Source of the DNA: JAPLDB01 sp038230515
GTDB lineage: Bacteria; Bacteroidota; Bacteroidia; AKYH767-A; 2013-40CM-41-45
Assembly (NCBI GenBank): GCA_038230515.1
Contig: JBBRND010000002.1
Coordinates: 124,001-188,000 of the forward strand
Direction of reading: 5' to 3'
DNA: 64,000 nucleotides
Made by a program: the position numbers and the translations under genes. Positions 8,031 to 17,556 of this stretch are shown piece after piece. Each line of letters opens with the position of its first letter. The stretch's first letter is position 1. Below the pieces are notes generated by a model. The model saw only the letters and a program-made list of their open reading frames with translations. It had not been told where the DNA came from and did not search any database.

Positions 8031-8852
8031 TCAATAAATGAAACCAACCGTTAATCCTCCGCCAACAATAAGAGGAAGATTTTCTCCAAAATACAGATGT
8101 GAGAAGGCGTAATTGAAGTCAACATCCTGCTTATCCTTTACTGAAACGGGCTTGTATGAGGAATATTGAAGCGCGAAACCTACACTCCCAAAAAAATCGA
8201 ACGTTAGAAAGTTGTCAATAATAAATTGATTGCCGAATAAAATATTGAATGCGTAATTACTGAAATTTATTTTTCCGTTTTCATCATCTGTAGTGTAGCG
8301 GCTGTAAATAAGTTCAGGTTTAAAATAACTTCCCTGCAGTGGAGGAGTGTATCTCATTCCGTTTCGTATCGCTTCAGTAAGCCAGATAAATTTTAGTCCG
8401 CCCTTTACAAAAAATCCTTTTGCCGGTTTAATAGCAGTTGATATTCGCGGACCGATGTATGCTGCTTTTATCTCCAGATTGATTCCCGGCTTTAGCTTTT
8501 GCTCATAACCGATGGTGATGTGATTGAGAACAGGCGCGATGAAATCAACTTTGATTCCATGTGAGCGTTCTTTTACAATCATGTCAGGCGTTACCATGTG
8601 AATATCATAAAGAATGGTAAGGTGTGTGCCATTTTCGAAAATAACTTCCTTCACCTGGTTTTTGTAAATCTCCAGTATCGGACCCGTTTTCATTCCAAAC
8701 CTTCGGAATTTAATTTTATCCGTTCCTACTTCAAGCACCTTAACCTTGAGTGAATCATTATTAAGACGCACGATGATGTCTTGGGCGAATGCAGTATCGC
8801 GCATAAAAAAATATGCAACGGTTAGGAGAAAATATAAAATGCGCGGTTTCAT
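8031..8852 (-). CDS. Exported probable outer-membrane protein, 273 aa
   Basis: The first ~24 residues are a signal peptide ending in AFAQ. Residues ~25-75 form a small beta domain (IIVRLNNDSLKVKVLEVG, then GPILEIYKNQVKEVIFENG) like those found at the start of many Bacteroidota envelope proteins. The remaining ~190 residues alternate hydrophobic and polar residues in strands separated by short turns and end in an aromatic residue (GFIY). This is typical of a small outer-membrane beta-barrel. I recognise no named family. It is convergent with the DUF2461 gene and divergent from the next T9SS gene, so it stands alone. Role unknown. Confidence 0.75.
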   Translation of the reverse strand: MKPRILYFLLTVAYFFMRDTAFAQDIIVRLNNDSLKVKVLEVGTDKIKFRRFGMKTGPILEIYKNQVKEVIFENGTHLTILYDIHMVTPDMIVKERSHGIKVDFIAPVLNHITIGYEQKLKPGINLEIKAAYIGPRISTAIKPAKGFFVKGGLKFIWLTEAIRNGMRYTPPLQGSYFKPELIYSRYTTDDENGKINFSNYAFNILFGNQFIIDNFLTFDFFGSVGFALQYSSYKPVSVKDKQDVDFNYAFSHLYFGENLPLIVGGGLTVGFIY

Positions 8853-8970
8853 CTATGCGAATAACAAATAAAGAATATCTGCGCTACTTGTGCAACTTTT
8901 TCTCAGATGAAATTACACCCCCGTACCTGCCATTCATTTTCTTTTCCTATTTTCACGAAAAGAATTTATT

Positions 8971-9906
8971 ATGAAAGCAATAGTTTTACTCGTCAGTATG
9001 ATTTGCCTTTTTATTTTTTCATCAGCACAATCCAATCTTGTTCTCAATCCGGGTTTGGAAAATTACGTAACCTGTCCAGGCTTTGGGCAGTTCAGCAATA
9101 CTTATATCAATGACTGGGACAAACCCACATGGGGCAGCACGGACTATTACAACTACAATTGTGCAGGAATAATACCTACGCAACAAGTGCCGCACACGGG
9201 CAATGCGTATGCAGGCATCATCTGTTACAATTATGGAACTGAGTATCGGGAATACATGACCGGTACCCTTTCTTCTCCGCTTGTTGCAGGTGCAACCTAT
9301 TACTGTGAATTCTACGTAAGCTTGAATGATGGATACATACAGGCGATAAAAGAAATTGGTGCTTATTTTAGTGCATCGCCTCCAGGTCCGTATTCAAATG
9401 CACTGCATGTTCCTGCCACTCCGCAAGTAGTGAATACAACGATTCTTCTTGATGATACCTCCTCATGGATGCGGGTGTCAGGATATTTTCTGGCTACAGG
9501 TGGCGAGCAGTACATCACAATAGGAAATTTTTATAACGACACAAATACAACCATTCTACAGGTTGGTAACGTGGGTTCGTTCGGAGCATATTATTTTGTT
9601 GACGATGCATGGGTTTCGCTTAGTGAAGGGTTAGGAGTTGGTATAATGGATGATGAAGGCATTAGTGTTTATCCCAATCCGATGGTTGACAAATGCAAGA
9701 TTCACAATGCGGAATTCACAATTGGTACAGCCGTGAAGTTTGAAATTTTCAATATGATTGGCGATAAAGTAATGGCTGTTCAATACAAATTTAAGAATCA
9801 GGAACACGGCATAAGCCTTGATGTCTCATTATTGCCTTCAGGTATTTACATTCTAGAAATAAATGACGGAGAAAAAATTTTTCGAAAGAAGGTTGTGAAG
9901 GAGTGA
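8971..9906 (+). CDS. T9SS-secreted protein with carbohydrate-binding-like N-terminal domain
   Basis: A 311-residue exported protein. The signal peptide covers residues 1-19 (cleavage after SSA). The mature part opens with NLVLNPGLENYVTCPGFGQF. This 'NPG(F/L)E...CP' beginning introduces a galactose-binding-like jelly-roll domain in many Bacteroidota surface proteins. The domain runs to about residue 215. The last ~85 residues are the type A sorting domain (ISVYPNP ... LPSGIYILEI ... KKVVKE). Expected location: cell surface via T9SS. Ligand unknown. Confidence 0.85.
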   Translation: MKAIVLLVSMICLFIFSSAQSNLVLNPGLENYVTCPGFGQFSNTYINDWDKPTWGSTDYYNYNCAGIIPTQQVPHTGNAYAGIICYNYGTEYREYMTGTLSSPLVAGATYYCEFYVSLNDGYIQAIKEIGAYFSASPPGPYSNALHVPATPQVVNTTILLDDTSSWMRVSGYFLATGGEQYITIGNFYNDTNTTILQVGNVGSFGAYYFVDDAWVSLSEGLGVGIMDDEGISVYPNPMVDKCKIHNAEFTIGTAVKFEIFNMIGDKVMAVQYKFKNQEHGISLDVSLLPSGIYILEINDGEKIFRKKVVKE

Positions 9907-10174
9907 GTGAAGAAATGTAATCGCTTAAATATTTTACCTTTACTTTCTCATCCATTCGTTATACTGAACAGTACTGTAAATACCTGTGAGAGGAAATTGG
10001 TGGTTGAGTATTTTCCAAAAATTATCTACTGAAAATGAAGCAAACTTTTTTTCTGATCGGGTTTCTACTTTTTCTTTTTCCGGAATCATAGGTTAACCTT
10101 CCTTTATACTTTCAACTTCCGTTAATTGCACAAAATGTTTTCATTTTTACGAAAAAGAAAAAAACTTGGCCTCC

Positions 10175-11035
10175 TCAGCCGATCAACCTTAACAAATATT
10201 TCCCGTACCCACTCTTAACCAATGGCTCAGCAACTATGCGAAGTCGTTCCGCATTGATGTAGCCCATGCGGTATGCAATTTCTTCAATGCAACCGATTTT
10301 TAATCCCTGCCGCTCTTCAATCACTTGGACAAACTGCGATGCCTGCATGAGTGATGCAAACGTACCCGTGTCCAGCCACGCTGTTCCACGGTCTAGAATT
10401 CCTACTTTTAGTTTTCCGAGTTCGAGATAAATTTTATTTACATCGGTGATCTCGTATTCACCGCGGGCACCCGGCTTCAGGTTTTTTGCAATCTCTACAA
10501 CTGAGTTGTCGTAGAAATAAAGTCCCGGTACCGCATAATTTGATTTTGGCTTTGCAGGTTTTTCTTCAATGGAAATGGCTTTGTTATTTTCATCGAATGC
10601 TACCACACCATAGCGTTCAGGGTCGCTTACATGATACGCAAACACTACACCGCCATCAGGATTTTTATTTTCCTGCAACAAGCGTCCGAGTCCTGCACCA
10701 TAAAAAATATTATCGCCAAGTACAAGGGCAACGCTGTCTTTACCAATAAATTTTTCTCCGATTACAAATGCCTGTGCAAGTCCATTCGGCACAGTTTGTT
10801 CGGCATAGGAGAAATTGCAGCCGATATTTTTCCCATCACCAAGCAAACGTTTGAAACCCGGCAAGTCAATTGGTGTGGAGATGATAAGAATATCGCGAAT
10901 GTTCGCCATCATCAGCACACTAAGCGGATAATAAATCATCGGCTTATCGTACACAGGCATCAGTTGCTTGCTCATGGCAAGTGTGAGTGGATGAAGTCGA
11001 GTGCCGGACCCACCAGCAAGAATAATTCCTTTCAT
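10175..11035 (-). CDS. rfbA: Glucose-1-phosphate thymidylyltransferase
   Basis: A 286-residue protein of normal length for RmlA/RfbA. It makes dTDP-glucose from dTTP and glucose-1-phosphate, the first step of dTDP-rhamnose and related deoxysugar synthesis. The nucleotide-binding signature GGSGTRLHPLT lies at residues 8-18, followed by KQLMPVYDKPMIYYPLS. The metal-binding LGDNIFYG, the substrate loop EEKPAKPKSNYAVPGLYFYD and the late WLDTGTFASLMQAS block are all intact. rfbB, rfbC and rfbD are not adjacent. The gene precedes nothing obviously co-transcribed. The RND gene upstream on the same strand is separated by 60 bp and could share a transcript. Confidence 0.96.
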   Translation of the reverse strand: MKGIILAGGSGTRLHPLTLAMSKQLMPVYDKPMIYYPLSVLMMANIRDILIISTPIDLPGFKRLLGDGKNIGCNFSYAEQTVPNGLAQAFVIGEKFIGKDSVALVLGDNIFYGAGLGRLLQENKNPDGGVVFAYHVSDPERYGVVAFDENNKAISIEEKPAKPKSNYAVPGLYFYDNSVVEIAKNLKPGARGEYEITDVNKIYLELGKLKVGILDRGTAWLDTGTFASLMQASQFVQVIEERQGLKIGCIEEIAYRMGYINAERLRIVAEPLVKSGYGKYLLRLIG

Positions 11036-11094
11036 TTTGGTTTGAGGTTTGAGATTTAGGGTTCGAGGTTTCTCATTTTCAAATTAACTCTTCA

Positions 11095-13491
11095 TCAAAT
11101 TTTCAAATCATCTTTTCTTATCTGTAGTTCCTCCAATTCCACATCTTCGTTCTCATCATAAATACTAATGAGTGGTTCTTTCATAAATGCTTTAGTGATG
11201 ATGCGCTTTTCCAGTGACAATAAAAGCGCTGGCAAGAAAATCAAATTGCTGAACATGGCAATGAGCAGCGTTACGGAGATGAGCACACCGAGTGCAGAAG
11301 TTCCTCCAAAGTTTGAAGCCGTGAAGATGAAAAATCCAAAGAACAAAATTACTGCCGTGTAAATCATGCTCACTCCGGTTTCCTGAATGGTGTACGAAAC
11401 CGTTTTTGAAATACTACCTCCATGGCGCTTTAATTCCTGGCGATACTTGGTGAGAAAATACATCGTGCCATCAGAAGCAATTCCGAAGGCAATGCTGAAG
11501 ATAAGAATGGTGGATGGTTTCAATGAGATGTGAAAATAGCCCATGATGCCTGCAGTAATAATAAGCGGAACCAAACTTGGTATCAATGAAATGACAACCA
11601 TGCGCGCAGACATGAATAAAAAAAACATAATACCGCCTATAAGCACAATGGCAAGCAGCACACTTTCTCTCAGATTGATTTGCAAGTAATCGTTGTTCTT
11701 GAGAAAGATGATGGAGTTACCTGTGAGAGACACGTTGTATTCCTTCGGATCAAAGACAGAATCTATCCGAGGACGAATTTCTGCCAAAAGTTTTTTCATT
11801 TTGATACTGCCGATGTCAGCCACCTGTATGCTGATGCGAGTGCTTTGCTTCGCGCTGTCAATGATAGAATGAAACATCCGCTCATTGTTTTTGGCAGTGC
11901 CGGAGTAACTTTTCAATCGAGCCAGTTCCTGCACATCGGGAATGATGTAGCGTTTTGGATCGCCATCATTCAATCCCTGATTCGAAAATTTTATTCCTTC
12001 GGCAACTGAAACGGGTTCGGAGAATTCAGGATAGCTGGCAAATATTTTTTGCAGGCGGTTTATTTTGTAAAGTGTAGTAAGTGCAAGTGCTCCGCCAGGT
12101 CTTTTTGTATCAACGCCCACTTCAAAAGGAAGCACACCACGGAAATTCTGTTCGAAGAATTTCAGATCTGTGTAGATAATATCTTTCTTCGGAAGATCAT
12201 CCACCACATATCCCACCGTTGAAATTTTACTTACTCCATACAAACTGATAAGAACAACAACAACTACGATGAAATAAAAACGTTTGCGGTAATGATGAAC
12301 CAGCCGGTCAACTTTATTGAGAATGATAGTGATGTTTTTTCCTTCGAGATGATAAACCTGTTTTGGATTTGGAAGCGGTAGAAAACTAAACACTACAGGA
12401 ATAAAAATCAACGAGATCATATACGTGAGCATTACGTTGAGGGCTGCTGTAATGCCAAACTCCTGAAGGATGGCGCTGTGTGTAAAATAAAAAACTACGA
12501 AGCCGGTGGCAGTTGTAACGTTTGCAAAAAATGTTGACATCCCCGTTTTAGAAATCATCAGCGTGAGAGCTTTTGCCTGATTGCCATGCTTTGCACATTC
12601 CTGCTGGTAGCGATTGAGAAGAAGAATGCAATTCGGAACTCCGATTACGATAATGAGAGGGGCAATGAGTGAAGAGAGTATTGTAATTTTAAATCCAAGT
12701 AACACCAAGGTGCCGAAGCTCCAGACAACGCCCATCATTACCACAAGCATTGGAAATAAAACAGGGTAGAATGATCGGAATAAAAAAAGAAGAATGACCG
12801 CTGTGATGAGCAATGCCAGAATGAGAAAGAGTTTCATCTCGCTCACTACTTTTCCTGTTACTGCTGTGCGAATGTAGGGCAAGCCGGAATAATGCAGTGT
12901 GACATTATTTGCAACTGCAAACTGATCTCCGATTTCTTTCACCTGATTTACAATTTCAATGCGGCTTTTTGTATTCAGCTTGCTTTGATCGAGCGTGATT
13001 GCCATCACGGTTACGTTCGTTTCTTTATTGAAGAGTAATCCGTCATAAAACGGCAGGTGTTCTAAAACTGATTTTACAGAATCAACTTCTTCCTGTGTGG
13101 TAGGGCGGTGCGTGAGGATGGGTTTGAATTCCAGTTGCTGCAACGAATCATTTCGCGTTACATTAAAACTTCTGGCAACGGAAACGACTTCCTGTGTGCC
13201 GTCAATGTTTTTTATTTGTTGTGTGAGATCGTACCAATGATTGAAGAGTTCGAGTTTGTAAAGCTCTCTGCTCTGAAATCCGATGACGATTACTGATCCG
13301 TCTTCTCCGAATTTTTGCTTGAAGTTGTTGTAAGTAACGAGCGTGGAATCTTCATCAGGAAGAATTTTTGCTGTTTCATAACTCAACTTTACTTTGGTGG
13401 CGAGGAAAAGCATTGCACAAGTAATAACAATGAGCGCTATAAGCAGCACCATCCGGTTCCGTAAAATTATTCGTGCAATTATCTCGAGCAT
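11095..13491 (-). CDS. RND superfamily (MMPL/patched-type) transporter
   Basis: A 798-residue membrane protein with two similar halves. Each half has one N-terminal helix, a periplasmic domain of ~170-190 residues and a cluster of five helices, giving 12 helices in all. The first helix is at residues ~15-32 and the first cluster at ~215-365. The second half starts near residue 400 and its cluster spans ~605-770. This is the layout of MMPL/HAE2-like RND exporters that act without a separate fusion protein or channel, often on lipids or hopanoids. Conserved segments include GVPNCILLLNRYQQE and GIASDGTMYFLTKYRQE after the fourth helix of each half. The substrate cannot be read from the sequence. 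Confidence 0.88.
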   Translation of the reverse strand: MLEIIARIILRNRMVLLIALIVITCAMLFLATKVKLSYETAKILPDEDSTLVTYNNFKQKFGEDGSVIVIGFQSRELYKLELFNHWYDLTQQIKNIDGTQEVVSVARSFNVTRNDSLQQLEFKPILTHRPTTQEEVDSVKSVLEHLPFYDGLLFNKETNVTVMAITLDQSKLNTKSRIEIVNQVKEIGDQFAVANNVTLHYSGLPYIRTAVTGKVVSEMKLFLILALLITAVILLFLFRSFYPVLFPMLVVMMGVVWSFGTLVLLGFKITILSSLIAPLIIVIGVPNCILLLNRYQQECAKHGNQAKALTLMISKTGMSTFFANVTTATGFVVFYFTHSAILQEFGITAALNVMLTYMISLIFIPVVFSFLPLPNPKQVYHLEGKNITIILNKVDRLVHHYRKRFYFIVVVVVLISLYGVSKISTVGYVVDDLPKKDIIYTDLKFFEQNFRGVLPFEVGVDTKRPGGALALTTLYKINRLQKIFASYPEFSEPVSVAEGIKFSNQGLNDGDPKRYIIPDVQELARLKSYSGTAKNNERMFHSIIDSAKQSTRISIQVADIGSIKMKKLLAEIRPRIDSVFDPKEYNVSLTGNSIIFLKNNDYLQINLRESVLLAIVLIGGIMFFLFMSARMVVISLIPSLVPLIITAGIMGYFHISLKPSTILIFSIAFGIASDGTMYFLTKYRQELKRHGGSISKTVSYTIQETGVSMIYTAVILFFGFFIFTASNFGGTSALGVLISVTLLIAMFSNLIFLPALLLSLEKRIITKAFMKEPLISIYDENEDVELEELQIRKDDLKI

Positions 13492-13590
13492 TGTATGCGG
13501 GTAAAAATAGAAAAAGAAAGCGGGCTTGCCCCGGAATTTATCCGTCAGAATCTTTCTCTTAAGTTTGCCCTCTCCTCTTCCTGATACTTT

Positions 13591-15270
13591 ATGCGGAAAT
13601 TATTTTCTCTCTTCGTGTTTTTATTTTTTGTGATGCAGCGTGATGCATTGCCCCAGGATACGCGCGCAATCAGTGATGCAAACGTGCGCATCGGTGAGGA
13701 GTTAATTGAATCAGGAAAAGAAAATGATGCGCTTTCTTTTCTCAACACTGCATTGAAACAAAAAGAAGAAGCGGGCGATAACCGGGGCAAAGCAATTGCG
13801 CTGCGCGACATTGGCATCATTCATTTTCGCAAAGGAGATTATGAAAAGGCGCTTGAGTTTTTTCAGAACAGCTTGAAAGAATCAGATCAGTTGCAGGTGC
13901 TGAAACTTGTGCGCGATACGTACCTGAAACTTTTTGCAGAAAGCAAGGTGAAGAATGATTCGGACAAGGTGCAACTCTACAACAGGCAATATCATCTGTA
14001 CAAAGATTCTGTGAATGTTGTGTCTGCAAGCCGTGCGTTGAGTCCAGATTCATTATCAAGAGAGCTTGCGGAAAAGGACAGGATAACCAATCTCCTGAAT
14101 AAAAAGAAAGATGACAGGGTTAAAGATGAGAACGTGCAGCAGATTGAAGCGAGCCGAAACATGACTGACGCGGAGCTTGAGCGTTTAAAAACCGAACAGG
14201 CAATTGCTGAACTGAGTAAAGCAAAAGAGCTTGATGAGGTGGCAGATCATGAACGCGAAGACCAGATTCAACAACTTCAAAAACAAAAAGCGCTTCAGGA
14301 GTTGGCGCTCTCTCAAAAGGAATTAGAAAAAACGCGGGAGACGCAACTCATTTATTTGCTGCTTGGAATAGCTGCGCTCATTCTCGTTTCGCTTGGCTTT
14401 ATGTATTACCGCTATCGCACCAATAAGCGGTCGCATTATGCGCTGGACAAAGCATACGCTGAATTATCCTCCACTCACGACCGGCTCAAGAATACACAAA
14501 CACAATTGGTACATTCAGAAAAGTTGGCTTCGCTCGGGCAACTTACTGCGGGCATTGCGCATGAAATTCAAAACCCGCTCAACTTCGTAAATAATTTTTC
14601 TGAACTCAGTGGTGAATTGATTGATGAACTTAAAGCATCAGCGAGCGATGAAGAGCGAAATGAAATTCTGAATGATCTTAAAAATAATCTTTCAAAAATA
14701 AATCATCACGGCAAGCGGGCTGACAGCATCGTTAAAAATATGCTGCGCCATAGCCGCAGCGGCACTAACGAGAAGCAACCGACTGACATCAACAAACTCG
14801 GTGAAGAATATCTCAACCTTGCCTATCACGGGTTGCGCGCACACGATTCTACTTTTAACTGCGCCATTGAAAAACAACTGGACGAGGCGCTGCCGAAAAT
14901 AAAAGTAGTGCCGCAGGATATTTCGCGCGTCATGCTCAATCTTTTTAATAATGCAATGTATGCGTTAAAGGAAAAGAGTCTGCAGTTTGCTGCCGATGGT
15001 TTGCCGGCAAACTACCAGCCCACAATTTCATTAATTACTCAATCGCTCAACCACTCCATCATTATCCGCGTGCGCGATAACGGAAACGGAATTCCTGACG
15101 ATGTGATTGAAAATATTTTTGTTCCCTTTTTTACTACCAAGCCAACGGGCAAAGGCACCGGGCTGGGGCTTTCGCTTAGCTACGACATTGTGAAAGCCCA
15201 CGGGGGCGAAATAAAAGTTGAAAGCCAGAAAGGAATCGGCACTGAGTTTCTGGTGCGGCTTCCGGTGTGA
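13591..15270 (+). CDS. TPR sensor histidine kinase (orphan)
   Basis: A 559-residue membrane kinase. A signal peptide (to ~residue 22) is followed by a short periplasmic TPR region (~25-125). A coiled-coil rich in Glu/Lys/Gln (~155-250) follows, then one transmembrane helix (~253-273). The cytoplasmic kinase has its phosphoacceptor in KLASLGQLTAGIAHEIQNPL (His324). The ATPase domain has the N box around NLFNNAMYAL, the G1 box DNGNGIP, and the F/G2 boxes FTTKPTGKGTGLGLSLSYDI, all intact. No response regulator is adjacent, so the partner must be elsewhere. The absence of extracellular repeats beyond the TPRs suggests that it senses a protein or envelope signal. Confidence 0.92.
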   Translation: MRKLFSLFVFLFFVMQRDALPQDTRAISDANVRIGEELIESGKENDALSFLNTALKQKEEAGDNRGKAIALRDIGIIHFRKGDYEKALEFFQNSLKESDQLQVLKLVRDTYLKLFAESKVKNDSDKVQLYNRQYHLYKDSVNVVSASRALSPDSLSRELAEKDRITNLLNKKKDDRVKDENVQQIEASRNMTDAELERLKTEQAIAELSKAKELDEVADHEREDQIQQLQKQKALQELALSQKELEKTRETQLIYLLLGIAALILVSLGFMYYRYRTNKRSHYALDKAYAELSSTHDRLKNTQTQLVHSEKLASLGQLTAGIAHEIQNPLNFVNNFSELSGELIDELKASASDEERNEILNDLKNNLSKINHHGKRADSIVKNMLRHSRSGTNEKQPTDINKLGEEYLNLAYHGLRAHDSTFNCAIEKQLDEALPKIKVVPQDISRVMLNLFNNAMYALKEKSLQFAADGLPANYQPTISLITQSLNHSIIIRVRDNGNGIPDDVIENIFVPFFTTKPTGKGTGLGLSLSYDIVKAHGGEIKVESQKGIGTEFLVRLPV

Positions 15271-15421
15271 GGCATTTGCTTCTTATTTTTTGTTCTTAAT
15301 TGATATTTTTCATGCGAACGTTTTGGCGGGAGTTCATTTAGATTATTTATATCCCTACAGATAATTCGCCTCAAAACCAAAATTCATCCCTTCGGGTGAG
15401 CCGCAAAGTCAGTTTACCGTA

Positions 15422-15715
15422 TTTACTGATTAAAATTGCTTACCATAGATATTAAGTTGATAAATATTGGTTTCCTCAAGCTCAATATAGGTTTCAATTT
15501 CTTCAATATCGGTTTCCGGAAGATCAATACAGAATTCAACTTATAGACTATCGGTTTCCAGTAGCTTGATATTGATTTCAACCTGCAGATTATCGGTTTT
15601 CAGAAGCTCAATATAGGTTTCAACTTGCTTCATATCGGTTTCCAGAAGCTCGATATAGGTTTCCAGAAGCTCACTATCGGTTTTTAGTTGCTCAATATCA
15701 ATTGATAGCAAGCTA
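15422..15715 (+). repeat. 21-bp tandem repeat array 2 (fourteen units)
   Basis: Fourteen consecutive 21-bp registers (14 x 21 = 294 bp) without indels. Eleven are well conserved and the two at the left edge and the one at the right edge are more decayed. Typical units begin ATATCGGTTTCCAGAAGCT or ATAGGTTTCAACTTGCTTC. The 5' half (ATAT-N-G-G-TTT) is the most constant part and the 3' half alternates between two main versions (CCAGAAGCTC and CAACTTGCTT). The orientation is the same, relative to the downstream gene at 15926, as in arrays 1 and 3. The plus-strand frames contain stops (TAG, TGA), so a protein product of the array in gene sense is unlikely. Confidence 0.93.
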
Positions 15716-15865
15716 TTTGAAACCTGTGGCGAAGTGGTTGTATTCAATATTGATAAAATATAATCCTATTTTCTATCAGAATAAACATTTTTTATTGCTT
15801 TAGATATTAACATCGTGCTGTTTAAAAGCACTATTTCACCTATTTATTTCGAAATTATCACCATT

Positions 15866-15873
15866 TATCTTTG
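15866..15873 (+). promoter_or_regulatory. Bacteroidota -7 box between array 2 and its gene
   Basis: TATCTTTG is an exact -7 element 53 bp before the ATG at 15926 and 151 bp after the last repeat unit. If it drives the gene, array 2 lies upstream of the promoter and is not part of that transcript. It would then act as DNA, or be transcribed separately. Confidence 0.6.
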
Positions 15874-15925
15874 CATCGTTCTACTATAAACATATAATCT
15901 TAAACTTTAAACCACAAACATTCAA

Positions 15926-16645
15926 ATGGCAGAATTTACTTTCGGCAGCAGGTACGATAACGGAGAAACCCTGCTCACTTACATTACTGATGCAGGCGCG
16001 CCTTACAATCCGGGAAACGCTACGCTCTCCGTTGCATCATGGACTGCGCAACTTGCAACCACTAACACTGCAAACGCACTCGCTGACAGCACCGGCTCAA
16101 CCTTATCTACCAACCGCGACTTGCGGCTTACGGTGATAAGAGACACCCTCATCGGCATCAGCGCCCAGGTGCGCGATGAAATTGGCTCCATGACCGGAGC
16201 TAAAAAAACTCCTTCCTATAAAAATGTGCAGAAGTCGGTGCAGAAAATGAGGGGCTATAAAATTCCGGTAATTAAAAACCCCGCAAGTGCCCCCACCACG
16301 CCTGCGGAGAAAAAGAAAGTGTCGCAAAACGAAACTTCGTTTGGATCCATCGTGGCTGATGCGAAAAAAATTCTTGCAGTTATTTCAGGACTTGCCGGAT
16401 ATGCACCCAGCAATTCCGACCTGAAAGTTGCGAACTACACCGCCCTTATTGCCGATTGCGAATTGAAAAATAAAAACGTAGCGCAGGCGCTCATTGCAAA
16501 CAGCAACGCCATTGATGCGCGCGCGAAACTTTATGACGGCACCAATGGACTCAGCAACGTAAGCCAGCAAATTGTTGATTACATCGCCTCCACTTTTGGT
16601 AAAAGCAGCACCATTTACAAGCAAGCCGTGAAGCTGAAAATATAA
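15926..16645 (+). CDS. Orphan 239-aa protein downstream of 21-bp array 2
   Basis: A 239-residue protein with no signal peptide or membrane helix. The N-terminal ~90 residues (TFGSRYDNGETLLTYITDAG, then an Ala/Thr-rich helix) lead to a basic segment around residues 90-135. That segment has KKTPSYKNVQKSVQKMRGYK and a Pro/Ala/Thr linker followed by EKKKVSQNETSFGS. Residues ~140-239 are predicted mainly helical and end in FGKSSTIYKQAVKLKI. The basic centre could bind nucleic acid, but this is inference from charge only. A terminator follows at 16672, so the unit is array, promoter, one gene, terminator. It is not obviously homologous to the other two array-linked proteins although they share size and genetic setting. 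Function unknown. Confidence 0.78.
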   Translation: MAEFTFGSRYDNGETLLTYITDAGAPYNPGNATLSVASWTAQLATTNTANALADSTGSTLSTNRDLRLTVIRDTLIGISAQVRDEIGSMTGAKKTPSYKNVQKSVQKMRGYKIPVIKNPASAPTTPAEKKKVSQNETSFGSIVADAKKILAVISGLAGYAPSNSDLKVANYTALIADCELKNKNVAQALIANSNAIDARAKLYDGTNGLSNVSQQIVDYIASTFGKSSTIYKQAVKLKI

Positions 16646-16671
16646 TCGGTAATCGTTACACACCTTTTATG

Positions 16672-16704
16672 ATGGCAGAACTTTTGTTCTGCCATTTTTA
16701 TTTT
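16672..16704 (+). terminator. Intrinsic terminator
   Basis: ATGGCAGAAC and GTTCTGCCAT form a perfect 10-bp stem with a TTTT loop, followed by TTTTATTTT. It closes the array 2 unit. Confidence 0.93.
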
Positions 16705-16885
16705 GCGTACTATTTTTCAGGGCGAAAGAAGTTGCCGGCACAGAAAGCAAGGAGGCATACAGTTGTTAGTAACCCTTCAAAAGTGTTCGGTTAACCGAAC
16801 AACTCCTTTTGAAAATTATCTTATGGGCTGCTCAAATAATATCCTCATCTTTACGTTAGCGTTTAAAACCTTAAAACCAATTGAG

Positions 16886-17506
16886 ATGAAGAAAATAATT
16901 TTTACGCTCGTTTTGTTCGTTGCGATGATTTCATTTTCTGCACAAGCCGAATCTCCATGCAGACCTTATTTAATACTGAATGGAATTCAGTATAGCTGGA
17001 TGACTACGTATGTAAGTATCAGCATAAATCAGGGCGATACTTTAATATGCTCTGTGGCGGAAGGATCTCCTTGTGGTTTCTGCGCGATTGATTCAGCGAT
17101 TACTAACTGGACATTTCACGGCATTACTACATACGTAGTTACCATTGCCGCAACCGATACCGGCACTTACACTCTTTATGCTCACCCTGCAAGTACTTCA
17201 TGCGGGTTGGGCGATGACGGTACATTCTATGTTACCGTAAATTATTCAACAACCTCCGTTGCAGAATTGGTTTCTTCCAATGGTATTGAAGTATCTCCCA
17301 CACTTTCCTCCGGCATCTTCAAAATAAAAACTGCTGATAAAAACCTAAAGCAACTCCGCATAAGCGACAGCGCAGGTCGCATAGTTTATACCTCAGAGAA
17401 TAATTTTTCAGAAATAAACCTCAGCAATTTTTCTTCAGGCATTTATTTTTATGCCCTCACCGATGAAAAAGAAAATGTTTGGAGAGGAAGAATTGTGAAA
17501 GAGTAA
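16886..17506 (+). CDS. Small T9SS-secreted protein, 206 aa
   Basis: The start was placed at the ATG at 16886 because it begins a signal peptide (MKKIIFTLVLFVAMISFSAQA). The open frame upstream of it has no such character. The mature part has ~110 residues of beta-rich sequence with six cysteines (for example CSVAEGSPCGFCAID) that could form disulfides. A type A sorting domain follows (IEVSPTLSSGIFKI ... NFSSGIYFYAL). The usual YPNP motif is altered to SPTLSSG. Surface location is expected. The binding partner or activity is unknown. Confidence 0.82.
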   Translation: MKKIIFTLVLFVAMISFSAQAESPCRPYLILNGIQYSWMTTYVSISINQGDTLICSVAEGSPCGFCAIDSAITNWTFHGITTYVVTIAATDTGTYTLYAHPASTSCGLGDDGTFYVTVNYSTTSVAELVSSNGIEVSPTLSSGIFKIKTADKNLKQLRISDSAGRIVYTSENNFSEINLSNFSSGIYFYALTDEKENVWRGRIVKE

Positions 17507-17544
17507 ACTTGTTTCCTCAAACGATCGTCTCAAATTTTTTTTCT

Positions 17545-17552
17545 TACTTTTG
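17545..17552 (+). promoter_or_regulatory. -7 box of the toxin-antitoxin operon, near-leaderless
   Basis: TACTTTTG is an exact -7 box that ends only 4 bp before the ATG at 17557. With the usual start 5-8 nt downstream, the mRNA would begin at or within the first codon. Confidence 0.6.
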
Positions 17553-17556
17553 AGCT

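Noticed and set aside
15541..15747. A 68-aa minus-strand frame with Leu/Glu/Thr heptads (coiled-coil-like) in array 2
   Set aside because: It is antisense to the neighbouring gene, covers only part of the array, and the coiled-coil look follows from the repeat.
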